This document shows positions 54,237 through 63,430 of a stretch of 64,000 bases of DNA, piece after piece (position 1 is the first letter of the stretch; each line of letters opens with the position of its first letter). Under the pieces are notes generated by a model. The model did no database searches and was not told the DNA's origin. It saw nothing but the letters and a program-made list of their open reading frames with translations. Made by a program: the position numbers and the translations under genes. Location: the NCBI RefSeq assembly GCF_947494555.1, contig NZ_CANLVF010000002.1, positions 620,001 through 684,000 on the forward strand, written 5' to 3'. Origin of the DNA: an uncultured Roseibium sp. GTDB taxonomy: Bacteria; Pseudomonadota; Alphaproteobacteria; Rhizobiales; Stappiaceae.

Positions 54237-57200
54237 TAAACATGCTTGAAGGCGTCCTCAGACGTCCCAAGACAGTCTTTGTGCTGATGATTGCTCTGCT
54301 GGTTGCAGGCGTGTTCAGCTATATCAGCATTCCAAAGGAAGACAGTCCCGACATTGACGTCCCGGTCTTCTATGTTTCCATCGTCCAGCAGGGTATTTCG
54401 CCCGAAGATGCCGAGCGGCTTCTGGTCCGCCCGATGGAGACGGAACTTCGCGGCCTCGACGGCTTGAAGGAAATCACGGCCATCGCGTCGGAAAGCCATG
54501 CCGGGATTGTTCTGGAATTCGACATCTCGTTCGACAAGGATGAGGCGCTCGCCGATGTCCGTGACAAGGTGGATGCGGCCAAGGGCGAACTGCCTGCGGA
54601 TGCCGAAGAACCGACCATTTCGGAAACGAATTTCGCGCTTGTTCCGACAATCACGATCGCGCTTTCCGGCAGCGTGCCTGAACGCACACTTTACCAGCAT
54701 GCGCGCCGCCTGAAGGACCAGGTCGAGGCGATCGACACCGTGCGTTCGGCTGATCTGACCGGTCACCGGGAAGAACAACTCGAAGTTCTGATCGATTCTG
54801 AGAAACTGGAATCCTACGCGATCACCCAGCAAGAACTTCTGACTTCGCTCTCGAACAACAACCAGCTTGTCCCTGCGGGTTTCATCGATGGCGGTCAGGG
54901 GCGTTTCAACGTCAAGGTTCCCGGCCTTGTCGAGACGGCCCTTGATGTTTACTCCCTGCCAATCAAGCAGGCTGGCGAGGGCGTTGTAACGCTTGCCGAC
55001 GTGGCTGAAATCCGGCGCACGTTCAAGGACGCTGATTCCTATACACGCGTGAACGGCAGCCCTGCCATCGCGCTGAATGTCACCAAGCGGATCGGCACGA
55101 ACATCATCGAGAACAACATTGCCATCCGCGCTGTTGTCGACGAAGCGACGAAAGACTGGCCCGAGACGATCCAGGTCGATTACATGATCGACATGTCGTC
55201 AAATATCTTCGAGGTGCTCGGCTCGCTGCAATCCTCGATCCTGACGGCAATCTTCCTCGTGATGATCCTGGTTCTGGCCGCCCTTGGACTGAGGTCTGCG
55301 CTGCTGGTCGGACTTGCGATCCCAACCTCCTTCATGGTCGGCTTCCTAATCCTGTCAGGCCTTGGCTATACCGTGAACATCATGGTCATGTTCGGTCTTG
55401 TGCTGACGGTGGGTATGCTCGTCGACGGCGCGATTGTCATGGTCGAGTATGCTGACCGTAAGGTAAGCGAAGGCATGGAAGACCGTGAAGCCTATATCCG
55501 GGCTGCGCGTCTCATGTTCTGGCCGATCGTTTCGTCAACCGCAACCACGCTCGTGGCATTCCTGCCCATGCTGCTGTGGCCGGGTGTTGCCGGCGAGTTC
55601 ATGAGCTACCTGCCGATCATGGTGATCATCGTCCTGATGGCTGCGCTGCTGACGGCGATGGTGTTCCTGCCGGTCACCGGTGGCATCTTCGCGATGGTCA
55701 CGCATTTCCTTGCGAGGAATGCGGCAGGTGTCCTGGCATTTTTGTTTGGCGTCATCGCCGCGGCAATGACACTTCTGTCCTTGCTCGTCGGCGTGGATCA
55801 TTCTGCAGGACTGGGTGCAAACTTCGGAGCATATTTCTTTGCCGCGGTGACGTCGCTGTTCGTACTTCTTGTTGCGGCGGTAGCCACCTATTACGCAATT
55901 CGTCCGTTTGTCCGCTGGTACAGAAGGCGGATTACGGCAAGAACTGAAGTTGAGAAGCAAAAGCCGGTCAAGCAGTTCCGTTCGGTGACGTTTGTCTCGC
56001 TGGCCTTCGAGATGGTGGCCGTCGGCTTTGCTGCCTACTTCGCCTATTTCCTGGCAACCAGTCGTCCTGCGGAAGTAATCGACACGATCGGCTATGCGTT
56101 CGGCTCGCTTGCAAGCCTCGGACATCCGTTTACGGTTTTCACGCACCCGATTGCGCTCGAAACCGGGTTCTTCCTCGTCGTGTTCGCGCTCAGCCTGCTG
56201 GCGATCTGGGCCGCCTACAAAGCGATCTCACCGCTCGTTCATCTCACGGAATGGGTTTTTGACGGCGTCCGCAAGAATCTCGGCTTCGGGTCCCGCAACG
56301 GCGGCAGCCACAGCGACAAGCCTGAAGAACTGAGGTTCGATACTAGCACTGTCAAGGGCTTCACGGGTCTTTACGTGCGTCACCTGAAGCTTCTTGCGGG
56401 CAACCCTGTCGGCAACATCCTGACCCTTGTGGTTGTGTTGGGGACTTGTGCTCTGATATTCACATCCTTCGCCTCAAACCCAACCGGCGTTGAGTTCTTC
56501 GTCGACGAAGAACCGGACCAGGCTGTGGTGATGGTATCGGCCAGGGGCAATATGTCCGCGGCGGAGTCGCTTGAAATCGTCAAGCAAGTCGAGGCTGAGG
56601 TTCTTCAGACTGCGGGTATCCAGAATGTCATCACCTCCGCTTATCCTCCGGGCGGCGGAAGCGGGCCGGATTTCATCGGCGGCGTTCAGGACAAGCCGGG
56701 TGATCTCATTGGGGAGATGACGCTGGAACTGGCGAAATACTGCTGCCGCCGGAATGCCTCGGAGATCTTCGCCGAGATCCGGGACAGGTCCGCGGATATC
56801 CCCGGCATCAGGGTCGAGACGCGCAAGATCGAGGGCGGTCCTCCGACAGGCAAGGACATTCAGCTTGAGGTCACGTCCACCGACTATGACACCATGGTGG
56901 ATCAGGTCGCCCGTATCCGGACACATCTGGACACGATGGAACACCTGATCGACCAGGAGGACGACCGGCCCCTGCCCGGCATTGAATGGCAGATCGACAT
57001 CGACCGTGAACAGGCAGGCCGTTACCAGGCTGGTATCGGATCGGTCGGCAACATGGTCCAGCTGGTCACAAACGGTGTTCTGATCGGCAATTACCGTCCG
57101 ACAGATTCCGAGGACGAGGTCGACATCCGGGTCCGGCTTCCAGCCGACGAGCGCACGCTCGACCGGTTCGACCAGCTACGCTTGCAGACACCGCTCGGTC

Positions 57201-58213
57201 TCGTCCCGATTGCCAACTTCATCGACCGTACTCCGGAGCCGAAAGTGTCTTCGATCACGCGGCGCGACGGCCTATATTCGATGATGCTGAAAGCGACAGT
57301 CGACAAGACGGCCGTCGATGCCGAAGGCAAGCCGTTGACGGTTGATGCCAAGGTACAGGAACTGAGTGATTGGCTCGACACCCAGACTTTCCCGGACAAT
57401 GTCTATCTTCAGTTCCGCGGTGCGGATGAAGATCAGAAGGAATCCGGTGAGTTTCTGATGCGGGCGATGATGGCGTCCCTGTTCCTGATGTTCCTGATCC
57501 TGCTCACCCAGTTCAACTCGTTCTACCAGACCTTCCTGACGCTCTCGACAGTGGTCATGTCGGTCATGGGCGTGTTGCTCGGCATGATGCTGACGGGGCA
57601 GAAGTTCTCGATCATCATGACAGGAACCGGCGTGGTGGCGCTGGCGGGTATTGTCGTCAACAACGCGATTGTTCTGATCGATACCTATAACCGGTTCCGG
57701 CATGACGGGTTCGACCCGCTCGATGCGATCCTGAAGACGTCCGGCCAGCGTATCCGTCCGATCCTCTTGACGACGGTGACGACGATCGTCGGCCTGGTGC
57801 CGATGGCAACGGCCGTCAATCTGGACTTCTTCACCCAGACGATTGCGGTTGGCGGCATCACGGCGATCTGGTGGATCCAGCTGTCGACAGCGGTGATTTC
57901 CGGTCTCGCCTTCTCCACGATCCTGACACTCATCATGATCCCGGTGATGATTGCGGTCCCGAGTACCTGGGCACGGACATTCGGTGTGATCTGGAACATG
58001 ATCACAAATGTCTGGGGCATGTTCCTTGCCCTCTTCGCAACGCGCCGCATTGCTGGCGTTGCCGAAGAGAACGAGGCAGACGCGGATCAGGACGTCGAGT
58101 GGACCGATCCAGAGCTCGAAAAAGAGCGTCCTGCAGCCAAAGTGGTGTCGATGCCGAAACCGGCACCGCCGAAGGTGCCACCGCAGGAACAGCCGCCGCT
58201 CGCGGCTGAGTAA
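54233..58213 (+). CDS. RND efflux transporter with large central insertion
   Basis: A 1326-residue inner-membrane pump subunit of the AcrB/HAE type. The N-terminal half has the first span (TVFVLMIALLVAGVFSYIS), the porter domain, spans 2-6 and the TM4 acid GMLVDGAIVMVEYADR; the second Asp of AcrB is Gly here. The C-terminal half repeats this, with TM10 GIVVNNAIVLIDTYNR. Typical members have about 1020-1060 residues. About 240 residues between spans 6 and 7 (residues ~480-720), against about 45 in AcrB, hold roughly four more hydrophobic segments. The C terminus carries a Pro/Glu-rich cytoplasmic tail (~45 residues). A strong terminator follows. Confidence 0.95.
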   Translation: MINMLEGVLRRPKTVFVLMIALLVAGVFSYISIPKEDSPDIDVPVFYVSIVQQGISPEDAERLLVRPMETELRGLDGLKEITAIASESHAGIVLEFDISFDKDEALADVRDKVDAAKGELPADAEEPTISETNFALVPTITIALSGSVPERTLYQHARRLKDQVEAIDTVRSADLTGHREEQLEVLIDSEKLESYAITQQELLTSLSNNNQLVPAGFIDGGQGRFNVKVPGLVETALDVYSLPIKQAGEGVVTLADVAEIRRTFKDADSYTRVNGSPAIALNVTKRIGTNIIENNIAIRAVVDEATKDWPETIQVDYMIDMSSNIFEVLGSLQSSILTAIFLVMILVLAALGLRSALLVGLAIPTSFMVGFLILSGLGYTVNIMVMFGLVLTVGMLVDGAIVMVEYADRKVSEGMEDREAYIRAARLMFWPIVSSTATTLVAFLPMLLWPGVAGEFMSYLPIMVIIVLMAALLTAMVFLPVTGGIFAMVTHFLARNAAGVLAFLFGVIAAAMTLLSLLVGVDHSAGLGANFGAYFFAAVTSLFVLLVAAVATYYAIRPFVRWYRRRITARTEVEKQKPVKQFRSVTFVSLAFEMVAVGFAAYFAYFLATSRPAEVIDTIGYAFGSLASLGHPFTVFTHPIALETGFFLVVFALSLLAIWAAYKAISPLVHLTEWVFDGVRKNLGFGSRNGGSHSDKPEELRFDTSTVKGFTGLYVRHLKLLAGNPVGNILTLVVVLGTCALIFTSFASNPTGVEFFVDEEPDQAVVMVSARGNMSAAESLEIVKQVEAEVLQTAGIQNVITSAYPPGGGSGPDFIGGVQDKPGDLIGEMTLELAKYCCRRNASEIFAEIRDRSADIPGIRVETRKIEGGPPTGKDIQLEVTSTDYDTMVDQVARIRTHLDTMEHLIDQEDDRPLPGIEWQIDIDREQAGRYQAGIGSVGNMVQLVTNGVLIGNYRPTDSEDEVDIRVRLPADERTLDRFDQLRLQTPLGLVPIANFIDRTPEPKVSSITRRDGLYSMMLKATVDKTAVDAEGKPLTVDAKVQELSDWLDTQTFPDNVYLQFRGADEDQKESGEFLMRAMMASLFLMFLILLTQFNSFYQTFLTLSTVVMSVMGVLLGMMLTGQKFSIIMTGTGVVALAGIVVNNAIVLIDTYNRFRHDGFDPLDAILKTSGQRIRPILLTTVTTIVGLVPMATAVNLDFFTQTIAVGGITAIWWIQLSTAVISGLAFSTILTLIMIPVMIAVPSTWARTFGVIWNMITNVWGMFLALFATRRIAGVAEENEADADQDVEWTDPELEKERPAAKVVSMPKPAPPKVPPQEQPPLAAE

Positions 58214-58245
58214 TCCCGCGAACAGGAAAATTTGCTGAAACCTCG

Positions 58246-58273
58246 AAAGGGCCATGCAACGCATGGCCCTTTT
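58246..58273 (+). terminator. Intrinsic terminator of the padR-RND operon
   Basis: AAAGGGCCATGC, loop AAC, GCATGGCCCTTT, followed by TGCTTTCC. A 12-bp stem 32 nt after the transporter stop codon. Confidence 0.9.
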
Positions 58274-58356
58274 GCTTTCCACTCGCGTTGGAGGCGTTCA
58301 GGACTTGAAACTCCATTCAGGGAACGGCACGGTTAAACGCAATTCATGAGGGCCAG

Positions 58357-59265
58357 ATGGATCACCGCACCTTCATTGCCGGACTGTCCGCATCTGAGCG
58401 CGCCAGGCTGACCGAAAAGTCGGACGCAAAAGGGCTCGTCATGCTCGTCCTGCATTTCGGATTGATCGCGTTGTTCGGTGCGCTGATCGCCCTTGGCGTC
58501 CCGGGTTGGCAGTTTTTGATGATGGCGCAGGGGATCCTGATCATCTTCCTGTTCACATTGCTCCACGAAACAGTTCACGGAACCGCGTTCCGGTCACCCT
58601 GGCTGAACGAGTGGGTTGCCAGGGTGTGCGGCTTCCTGATCGCCGTTCCCGCCGACTGGTTCCGGTACTTTCATTTTGCCCATCACCGGCATACACAGGA
58701 CCCGGAAAAGGACCCCGAACTCGCGACCAGGAAACCGGAGACCGTCTGGCAATACATCGCGCATGTGAGCGGATTGCCGACGTGGAAAGGTGAATTCCAA
58801 ACACTCTTCAATAACGCGATTGCAGACAACCGGGACGCTTTCGTACCCAAGAACGGGCGACGGAAAGTCCGTCGCGAAGCTATTGTCACGCTGGCGCTTT
58901 ACGCGCTGCTGGCCGCTGTCTCTATCGCTTTCGGGTCGGGCGCGCTCCTCTATGTCTGGATCCTGCCCTGCCTTTTGGGTCAGCCGTTCCTGCGGCTATA
59001 TCTCCTCGCCGAGCATGGCCGCTGCCCGTTTGTTGCAAATATGCTGGAAAACAGCCGGACGACCTACACAAATACCCTTGTTCGCAAGCTCGCCTGGAAT
59101 ATGCCCTACCACGCCGAACACCACAGTTATCCAACGGTGCCGTTCCACAAGCTGCCCGACTTGCATAGGCTGACGAAAGCGCATCTCGGTGCGACGTCGG
59201 ACGGTTATTCCGAGTTTCATGCCGACTATCTGTCAGATCTGAAAGGTGCTCCAGGTTCGCATTGA
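58357..59265 (+). CDS. Fatty acid desaturase family membrane protein
   Basis: A 302-residue protein with three histidine boxes of membrane di-iron desaturases: HETVH at residues 70-74, HFAHHRH at 106-112 and HAEHH at 252-256. Hydrophobic spans at about residues 27-70, 88-100 and 175-215 flank them. Such enzymes insert double bonds or hydroxyls into lipids using O2. The exact substrate (fatty acyl, sphingoid or carotenoid) is not clear. It comes after the pump operon terminator and may be separately expressed; GAGGG stands 4 nt before ATG 58357. Confidence 0.92.
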   Translation: MDHRTFIAGLSASERARLTEKSDAKGLVMLVLHFGLIALFGALIALGVPGWQFLMMAQGILIIFLFTLLHETVHGTAFRSPWLNEWVARVCGFLIAVPADWFRYFHFAHHRHTQDPEKDPELATRKPETVWQYIAHVSGLPTWKGEFQTLFNNAIADNRDAFVPKNGRRKVRREAIVTLALYALLAAVSIAFGSGALLYVWILPCLLGQPFLRLYLLAEHGRCPFVANMLENSRTTYTNTLVRKLAWNMPYHAEHHSYPTVPFHKLPDLHRLTKAHLGATSDGYSEFHADYLSDLKGAPGSH

Positions 59266-59305
59266 TCGTCTCTGTTCCAGTCAGTGGTTGTGCAGCAATC
59301 CTTCA

Positions 59306-59335
59306 ACTCTGACACTCTGACACTCTGACACTCTG
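59306..59335 (+). repeat. Short tandem repeat (ACTCTGAC x3.75)
   Basis: Three perfect 8-bp copies of ACTCTGAC at 59306-59329, then a partial ACTCTG at 59330-59335, in the intergenic region upstream of the MarR-GNAT gene. Copy number may vary by slippage; a frame shift is not an issue as it is non-coding. Confidence 0.9.
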
Positions 59336-59393
59336 GCGAAAACATTGAACGCACTTCAATAAACAGGCTTGTCTGGCATCGGCCACACCGATA

Positions 59394-59412
59394 TAGTTGC
59401 ATCATACAACTA
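59394..59412. promoter_or_regulatory. MarR-type operator candidate
   Basis: TAGTTG (59394-59399) and CAACTA (59407-59412) are perfect reverse complements with 7 bp between. The site lies 19 bp before the ATG of the MarR-GNAT gene. Such short-arm palindromes are typical of MarR-family operators, so autorepression is plausible. Confidence 0.55.
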
Positions 59413-59431
59413 ACTAATCGAGTGTCTCTTC

Positions 59432-60382
59432 ATGACCGATGTTTCCCCTTCTCTCGTTCAGGATGTTCGCGCCGCGTCGCGCCAGCTTGTCCGCGAATTC
59501 GGCTTTCTCGACAAGACGATTGCCGGAACGGATCTCTCCGGGTCCGGTGTACACGCGATTCTGGAAATAGGCTTAAACCCTGGCGTGACGGCAAAAGAGC
59601 TTGCGGTCCGGCTGAAACTGGAAAAATCGACGATAAGCCGCCTGCTCAAATCGCTCGAAGTTCGGGGAGAAATCATTCAGACCAGATCGGAGCGCGACGG
59701 CAGGGTCTTCGGCCTTAGCCTGACGCACGCCGGTTGGAAAACCTACGGCAAGATCGATACCTACGGCGACGATCAGGCACGTGGGGCGCTTTCCAGAATA
59801 CGGAACGGGTCCGCGCGTTCGGTTGCAGATGCTCTGACGACTTACGCCGATGCACTTTCGGACACATCGTCAGACGCGTCCGCAAATCATGATCGCCACG
59901 AGATCGTCGAAGGGTACCAGACGGGCATGATCGGCGACATTGCCGCGCTCCATGCCCGTACGCACGGTGCCATCATCGGCATGGGGCCGATTTTTGAAAG
60001 CGTTGTCTCCAAAGCGATGGCAGAGTTCATGCCCCGGATCGGTAACAGTACAAACAACAGTTGGAGCATTGTCGAGAAGGGTGAAGTCATCGGATCGATA
60101 ACAATCGACGGCGAAGATCTGGACGGAAACGTCGCGCATCTTCGCTGGTTCATCCTGTCGGAAAAACTGCGCGGTCTCGGGCTCGGCAGGACGCTGCTTT
60201 CCAGGGCAATTACCCATTGCGACACCCAGGGCTTCGATGAAATCCACCTTTGGACACTGAAAGGGCTGGATGCGGCAAGGTCTCTTTATGAAAGCAGTGG
60301 ATTTGAACTTGCAGACGAATATGTCGGCGATCAGTGGGGGAAGACTGTCACCGAGCAGATGTTCATACGCAAAAGGAGTTGA
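59432..60382 (+). CDS. MarR-GNAT fusion protein
   Basis: A 316-residue protein in two parts. Residues ~1-145 form a MarR winged helix (GVHAILEIGLNPGVTAKELAVRLKLEKSTISRLLKSLEVRGEIIQTRSERDGRVFGLSLTHAGW). Residues ~160-316 form a GNAT acetyltransferase (WSIVEKGEVIGSITIDG, HLRWFILSEKLRGLGLGRTLLSRAI, YESSGFELADEY) with a RGLGLGRTL acetyl-CoA loop. Such MarR-GNAT fusions are known in bacteria, but most are uncharacterised. They may couple transcription to acetylation of a small molecule or the DNA-binding part itself. A palindrome and a tandem repeat precede the gene. Confidence 0.9.
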   Translation: MTDVSPSLVQDVRAASRQLVREFGFLDKTIAGTDLSGSGVHAILEIGLNPGVTAKELAVRLKLEKSTISRLLKSLEVRGEIIQTRSERDGRVFGLSLTHAGWKTYGKIDTYGDDQARGALSRIRNGSARSVADALTTYADALSDTSSDASANHDRHEIVEGYQTGMIGDIAALHARTHGAIIGMGPIFESVVSKAMAEFMPRIGNSTNNSWSIVEKGEVIGSITIDGEDLDGNVAHLRWFILSEKLRGLGLGRTLLSRAITHCDTQGFDEIHLWTLKGLDAARSLYESSGFELADEYVGDQWGKTVTEQMFIRKRS

Positions 60383-60392
60383 TACAAGGCCG

Positions 60393-60926
60393 TCAGGACG
60401 ACCACAGGGCGGGATCATTCCAGGCTTTTGGAACAACCAAAGTGCCTGCCAACTTTTCGTCCATGTCCCCACCCAGCCGCACAGACTGCCAAGCCTCTTT
60501 CCACTCAGACGGTATCGGGCACGGTGTTTCAACAAGGTCGTCCGCTTTGAAGCCGAAACGCCCGTAATAGGCCGGGTCGCCCAGAACCATCGCATGGATG
60601 GCATCGAGCTGCTCAAATCCTCTTCTCACCAGCTTGCTGCCGACACCCTGCTTCTGGTTTGCCGGAGCGGCGCACAACGGCCCAAGCAGGGCAACAACCC
60701 GTCCACATGGCTCAACTGAGCAATAAGTGAAAATGACATGCCCGACGAGACGCTTGTTCTGCACCGCCGCCAACGACAGCAATCGATCACTTCCTGCCAA
60801 GAGTTCGTTCACGAGGGGAAAGAGATCTTCATCCGGAAATGCCGCGCCATAGAGCGCTTCAATGTCGCCGAGATCCTCGGGTTTTGTCGGCCGGATTTCG
60901 ATTTCGTCTTTCATCTGCCCTGCCAT
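60393..60926 (-). CDS. GNAT family N-acetyltransferase
   Basis: A 177-residue acetyltransferase (MKDEIEIRPTKPEDLGDIEALYGAAFPDEDL) with the acetyl-CoA loop APANQKQGVGSKLVRRGFEQL and the DPAYYGRFGFKADDLVETP ending. This resembles the YhbS-like group of GNATs. Substrate unknown. ATG 60926 has GGAAAG about 8 nt upstream; the ATG 12 bp further in is an alternative. It converges with the MarR-GNAT gene, leaving 10 bp between stop codons. Confidence 0.9.
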   Translation of the reverse strand: MAGQMKDEIEIRPTKPEDLGDIEALYGAAFPDEDLFPLVNELLAGSDRLLSLAAVQNKRLVGHVIFTYCSVEPCGRVVALLGPLCAAPANQKQGVGSKLVRRGFEQLDAIHAMVLGDPAYYGRFGFKADDLVETPCPIPSEWKEAWQSVRLGGDMDEKLAGTLVVPKAWNDPALWSS

Positions 60927-60963
60927 GAAGTAGCTTTCCAATACGGGAATGAAGTTAAACTTC

Positions 60964-60999
60964 CCAGCGTTGCGTCCAGTTTCACCGACGCAACGCTGG
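60964..60999. terminator. 13-bp hairpin downstream of the SDR gene
   Basis: CCAGCGTTGCGTC and GACGCAACGCTGG form a perfect 13-bp stem with a 10-nt loop. It begins 8 bp downstream of the SDR stop codon on the minus strand. There is no strong U-tract on the minus strand (GAAGTTTAAC follows), so termination efficiency is uncertain. Confidence 0.6.
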
Positions 61000-61007
61000 A
61001 GCCCATT

Positions 61008-61757
61008 TTAGGCCTTGGTGATGGAATTTCCACCGTCACAGAGCATCGCAGAACCAGTCACGAATGAACCTGCGTCAGACAACAGAAAGCGCGCGGCCTC
61101 TGCAATCTCCTCAGGCTCGGCCATCCGTTTCAACGCATGCAAATTAGCGACATGCTCATGAAAGGCGGGATCGTCCCCCGCCATCTCCGTTTTCGTGCCG
61201 CCCGGAAGCAAGGCATTGACCCGAATATTCTGCGGTCCGCATTCCACAGCAATGACTTGCGTCAATCCGATCAATCCGGCCTTGGAAGCCGCATAGGCCG
61301 CCATGCCCGGCAGGCCGATCGTGTGACCGACGAACGAGGATGTGAAGACAATCGATCCGCCGCCAGATTTCGCCATGGCCGGTATCTGATACCTTGCGGC
61401 CAGAAAGGCACTTGTCAGATTGGTTGAAATGACTTCGTTCCAACTCTGAAGGTCCATCTCGGCGAGCGGGCCCATTTCGCCGGGCATGCCGGCATTGTTG
61501 AACGCTCCGTCCAGTTGCCCGAAGGTTTCGAGCGCGACATTGACTGAAGCTTCGGAAAATCCGGGATCCGAAATATCACCGGAGAAAACCACGACACGTC
61601 CGGTCGCCTCATGAAGCGCATCCCTCACCGCTTCCAGGCGGTCCTTGCGCCGGGCTGCCAATACGAGATTGGCTCCTTCTTCGGCAAACATCCGCGCGGC
61701 GGCAGCGCCGATTCCACTGCTTGCGCCGGTAATCAAGATCGTTTTGTTCTGTAACAC
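61008..61757 (-). CDS. Short-chain dehydrogenase/reductase
   Basis: A 249-residue classical SDR: TILITGASSGIGAAAARMF at the N terminus, NAGMPGEMG, IVFTSSFVGHTIGLPGMAAYAASKAGLIGLTQVIA with the catalytic Ser, Tyr and Lys, and GSAMLCDGGNSITKA at the C terminus. The GTG at 61757 is used as start; GAGGAG stands 6 nt upstream. The substrate cannot be told. It is followed by a perfect hairpin and lies between pssA and the GNAT gene. Confidence 0.93.
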   Translation of the reverse strand: MLQNKTILITGASSGIGAAAARMFAEEGANLVLAARRKDRLEAVRDALHEATGRVVVFSGDISDPGFSEASVNVALETFGQLDGAFNNAGMPGEMGPLAEMDLQSWNEVISTNLTSAFLAARYQIPAMAKSGGGSIVFTSSFVGHTIGLPGMAAYAASKAGLIGLTQVIAVECGPQNIRVNALLPGGTKTEMAGDDPAFHEHVANLHALKRMAEPEEIAEAARFLLSDAGSFVTGSAMLCDGGNSITKA

Positions 61758-61841
61758 GATTGGCTCCTCATGGTTGTGAGGAGCTCTAATTGAACCAGAT
61801 TCTTGTGCACCTAAACCCGATTTGCGAGACCGAATTGCAAG

Positions 61842-62714
61842 TCAGCCGCCATGGTCCTTGTCACGATCGGCAATGTTATCGAGATCCGTGTCACACTCAT
61901 CGCCATCATCGTCCAGCGTCAGGTTTTCATCCGCCAAGACCAGTTTCCGATGCGCCCGCCAGGACACGGGAATAGCCAACAGATAAAGCACTGCAGCACC
62001 TGCCATCATGCGGAACGGATAGCTCACGGTCAGTGCAACGATCAGCACGGCGAGCACAATCAGCGGCAACACAAAATCCCGGCGTACTCGGGTACCAAGT
62101 GTTTTGCCGGAATAGGTCGGCAGGCGGCTGATCACCAGGAACGAGATCGCAATTGTATAGGCCGCAACGAATGCCGAGTCGGCAAACCAGTGCGGAAAAA
62201 GCCCAAGAAATTCAAGATAGAGCGGCAGCAGAACCGTCAATGCTCCTGCCGGCGCCGGCACGCCGGTGAAAAAGCGTGATGTCCAGGCCGGTTTATCGGG
62301 ATCGTCAAGGGCAACGTTGAACCGTGCCAGACGCAGGGCCATGGAAATGGCGAAAATAAGCGCTGCGATCCAGCCCAGGTTCCCGGCGTCCTTGAGCAGC
62401 CAAAGATAGAGCATAAGAGCCGGAACAACACCGAAGTTGACGAAATCCGAGAGTGAATCCAGCTCCGCTCCGAAACGGGACGTCCCCTTCATCAGGCGTG
62501 CGACGCGACCGTCCAATCCATCGAGCACGGCGGCGAGCAGTACCGCGCCAACCGCAAATTCCCACCTGCCCTCGAATGCCATGCGCACAGCGGTCAGACC
62601 GGAGCACAGCGCAAGCAGCGTGACCAGGTTGGGCACGATAAGGCGCATCGGAACACGCCGGAACCTGGGTGCCGGCTTGCCTGTCTTTGTACCGCTTTGC
62701 TCAACTTTGGACAC
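61842..62714 (-). CDS. pssA: CDP-diacylglycerol-serine O-phosphatidyltransferase
   Basis: A 290-residue membrane protein with about eight hydrophobic segments. The CDP-alcohol phosphotransferase motif D-G-x2-A-R-x8-G-x3-D-x3-D is at residues 68-90 (DGRVARLM ... GAELDSLSD). It makes phosphatidylserine from CDP-diacylglycerol and serine. The start is GTG 62714 with GAGG 6 nt upstream. It follows psd by 8 bp and shares its pathway: PssA makes phosphatidylserine and Psd decarboxylates it. The C terminus is hydrophilic and acidic. Confidence 0.96.
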   Translation of the reverse strand: MSKVEQSGTKTGKPAPRFRRVPMRLIVPNLVTLLALCSGLTAVRMAFEGRWEFAVGAVLLAAVLDGLDGRVARLMKGTSRFGAELDSLSDFVNFGVVPALMLYLWLLKDAGNLGWIAALIFAISMALRLARFNVALDDPDKPAWTSRFFTGVPAPAGALTVLLPLYLEFLGLFPHWFADSAFVAAYTIAISFLVISRLPTYSGKTLGTRVRRDFVLPLIVLAVLIVALTVSYPFRMMAGAAVLYLLAIPVSWRAHRKLVLADENLTLDDDGDECDTDLDNIADRDKDHGG

Positions 62715-62722
62715 GTTCGACC

Positions 62723-63427
62723 TCAGCTCACACGCGTCAGGACTTGCGAGGCGCCTTCCGGCTGACCGAGATCCGCCAGAACCGTTTCACCCGCGATCAT
62801 GGTCTGTCCAAGGGCCACCTTGGGCTGCGTGCCAACCGGGAAATAAACATCGAGACGGGACCCGAAACGGATCAGGCCGAAGCGGTCTCCGGCAAGGATC
62901 GTTTCGCCTTCACGGACAAAACAGACGATCCTGCGGGCGACCAAACCGGCAATCTGCACCACGCCGATGCGGTTTTCGCCCATTTCGATCACCAATCCAT
63001 TGCGCTCGTTGTCATCGCTTGCCTTGTCGAGTTCGGCGTTCAGGAATTTACCGGCACGATAGGCCACACGCACAATGCGGCCGCCGACCGGGGCACGATT
63101 GACGTGGCAGTTGAACACATTCATGAAAATCGAAACCCGCATCAGCGGTTCATTGCCAAGTTCAAGCTCGGCAGGCGGGCGGGTAAGGCCAACCTGGCTC
63201 ACAACCCCGTCCGCAGGAGAGATCACAAGTCCCTCGCCAACAGGTGTCACGCGTTTCGGGTCGCGGAAGAAGTAGCAAATCCACCCGGTGAAGAAGAGCC
63301 CTATCCAGAACAGCGGATCGACAAACCAGCCGACAACAAACGTTGCGACCAGCGAGATCGCAATAAATGGCCAACCCTCCCGATGGATCGGGACCATGGC
63401 TTTGGTGACGGAATCGACAATCGACAT
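62723..63427 (-). CDS. psd: Phosphatidylserine decarboxylase proenzyme
   Basis: A 234-residue protein of the short PSD type. Two spans lie near the N terminus ([37 protein letters not shown]). The cleavage site is Gly189-Ser190 in [15 protein letters not shown], where self-cleavage creates the pyruvoyl group. [22 protein letters not shown] and [15 protein letters not shown] are family motifs. It makes phosphatidylethanolamine. ATG 63427 has GGAAAG 5 nt upstream. It is the first gene of psd-pssA. Confidence 0.96.
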   Translation of the reverse strand: MSIVDSVTKAMVPIHREGWPFIAISLVATFVVGWFVDPLFWIGLFFTGWICYFFRDPKRVTPVGEGLVISPADGVVSQVGLTRPPAELELGNEPLMRVSIFMNVFNCHVNRAPVGGRIVRVAYRAGKFLNAELDKASDDNERNGLVIEMGENRIGVVQIAGLVARRIVCFVREGETILAGDRFGLIRFGSRLDVYFPVGTQPKVALGQTMIAGETVLADLGQPEGASQVLTRVS

Positions 63428-63430
63428 CAA

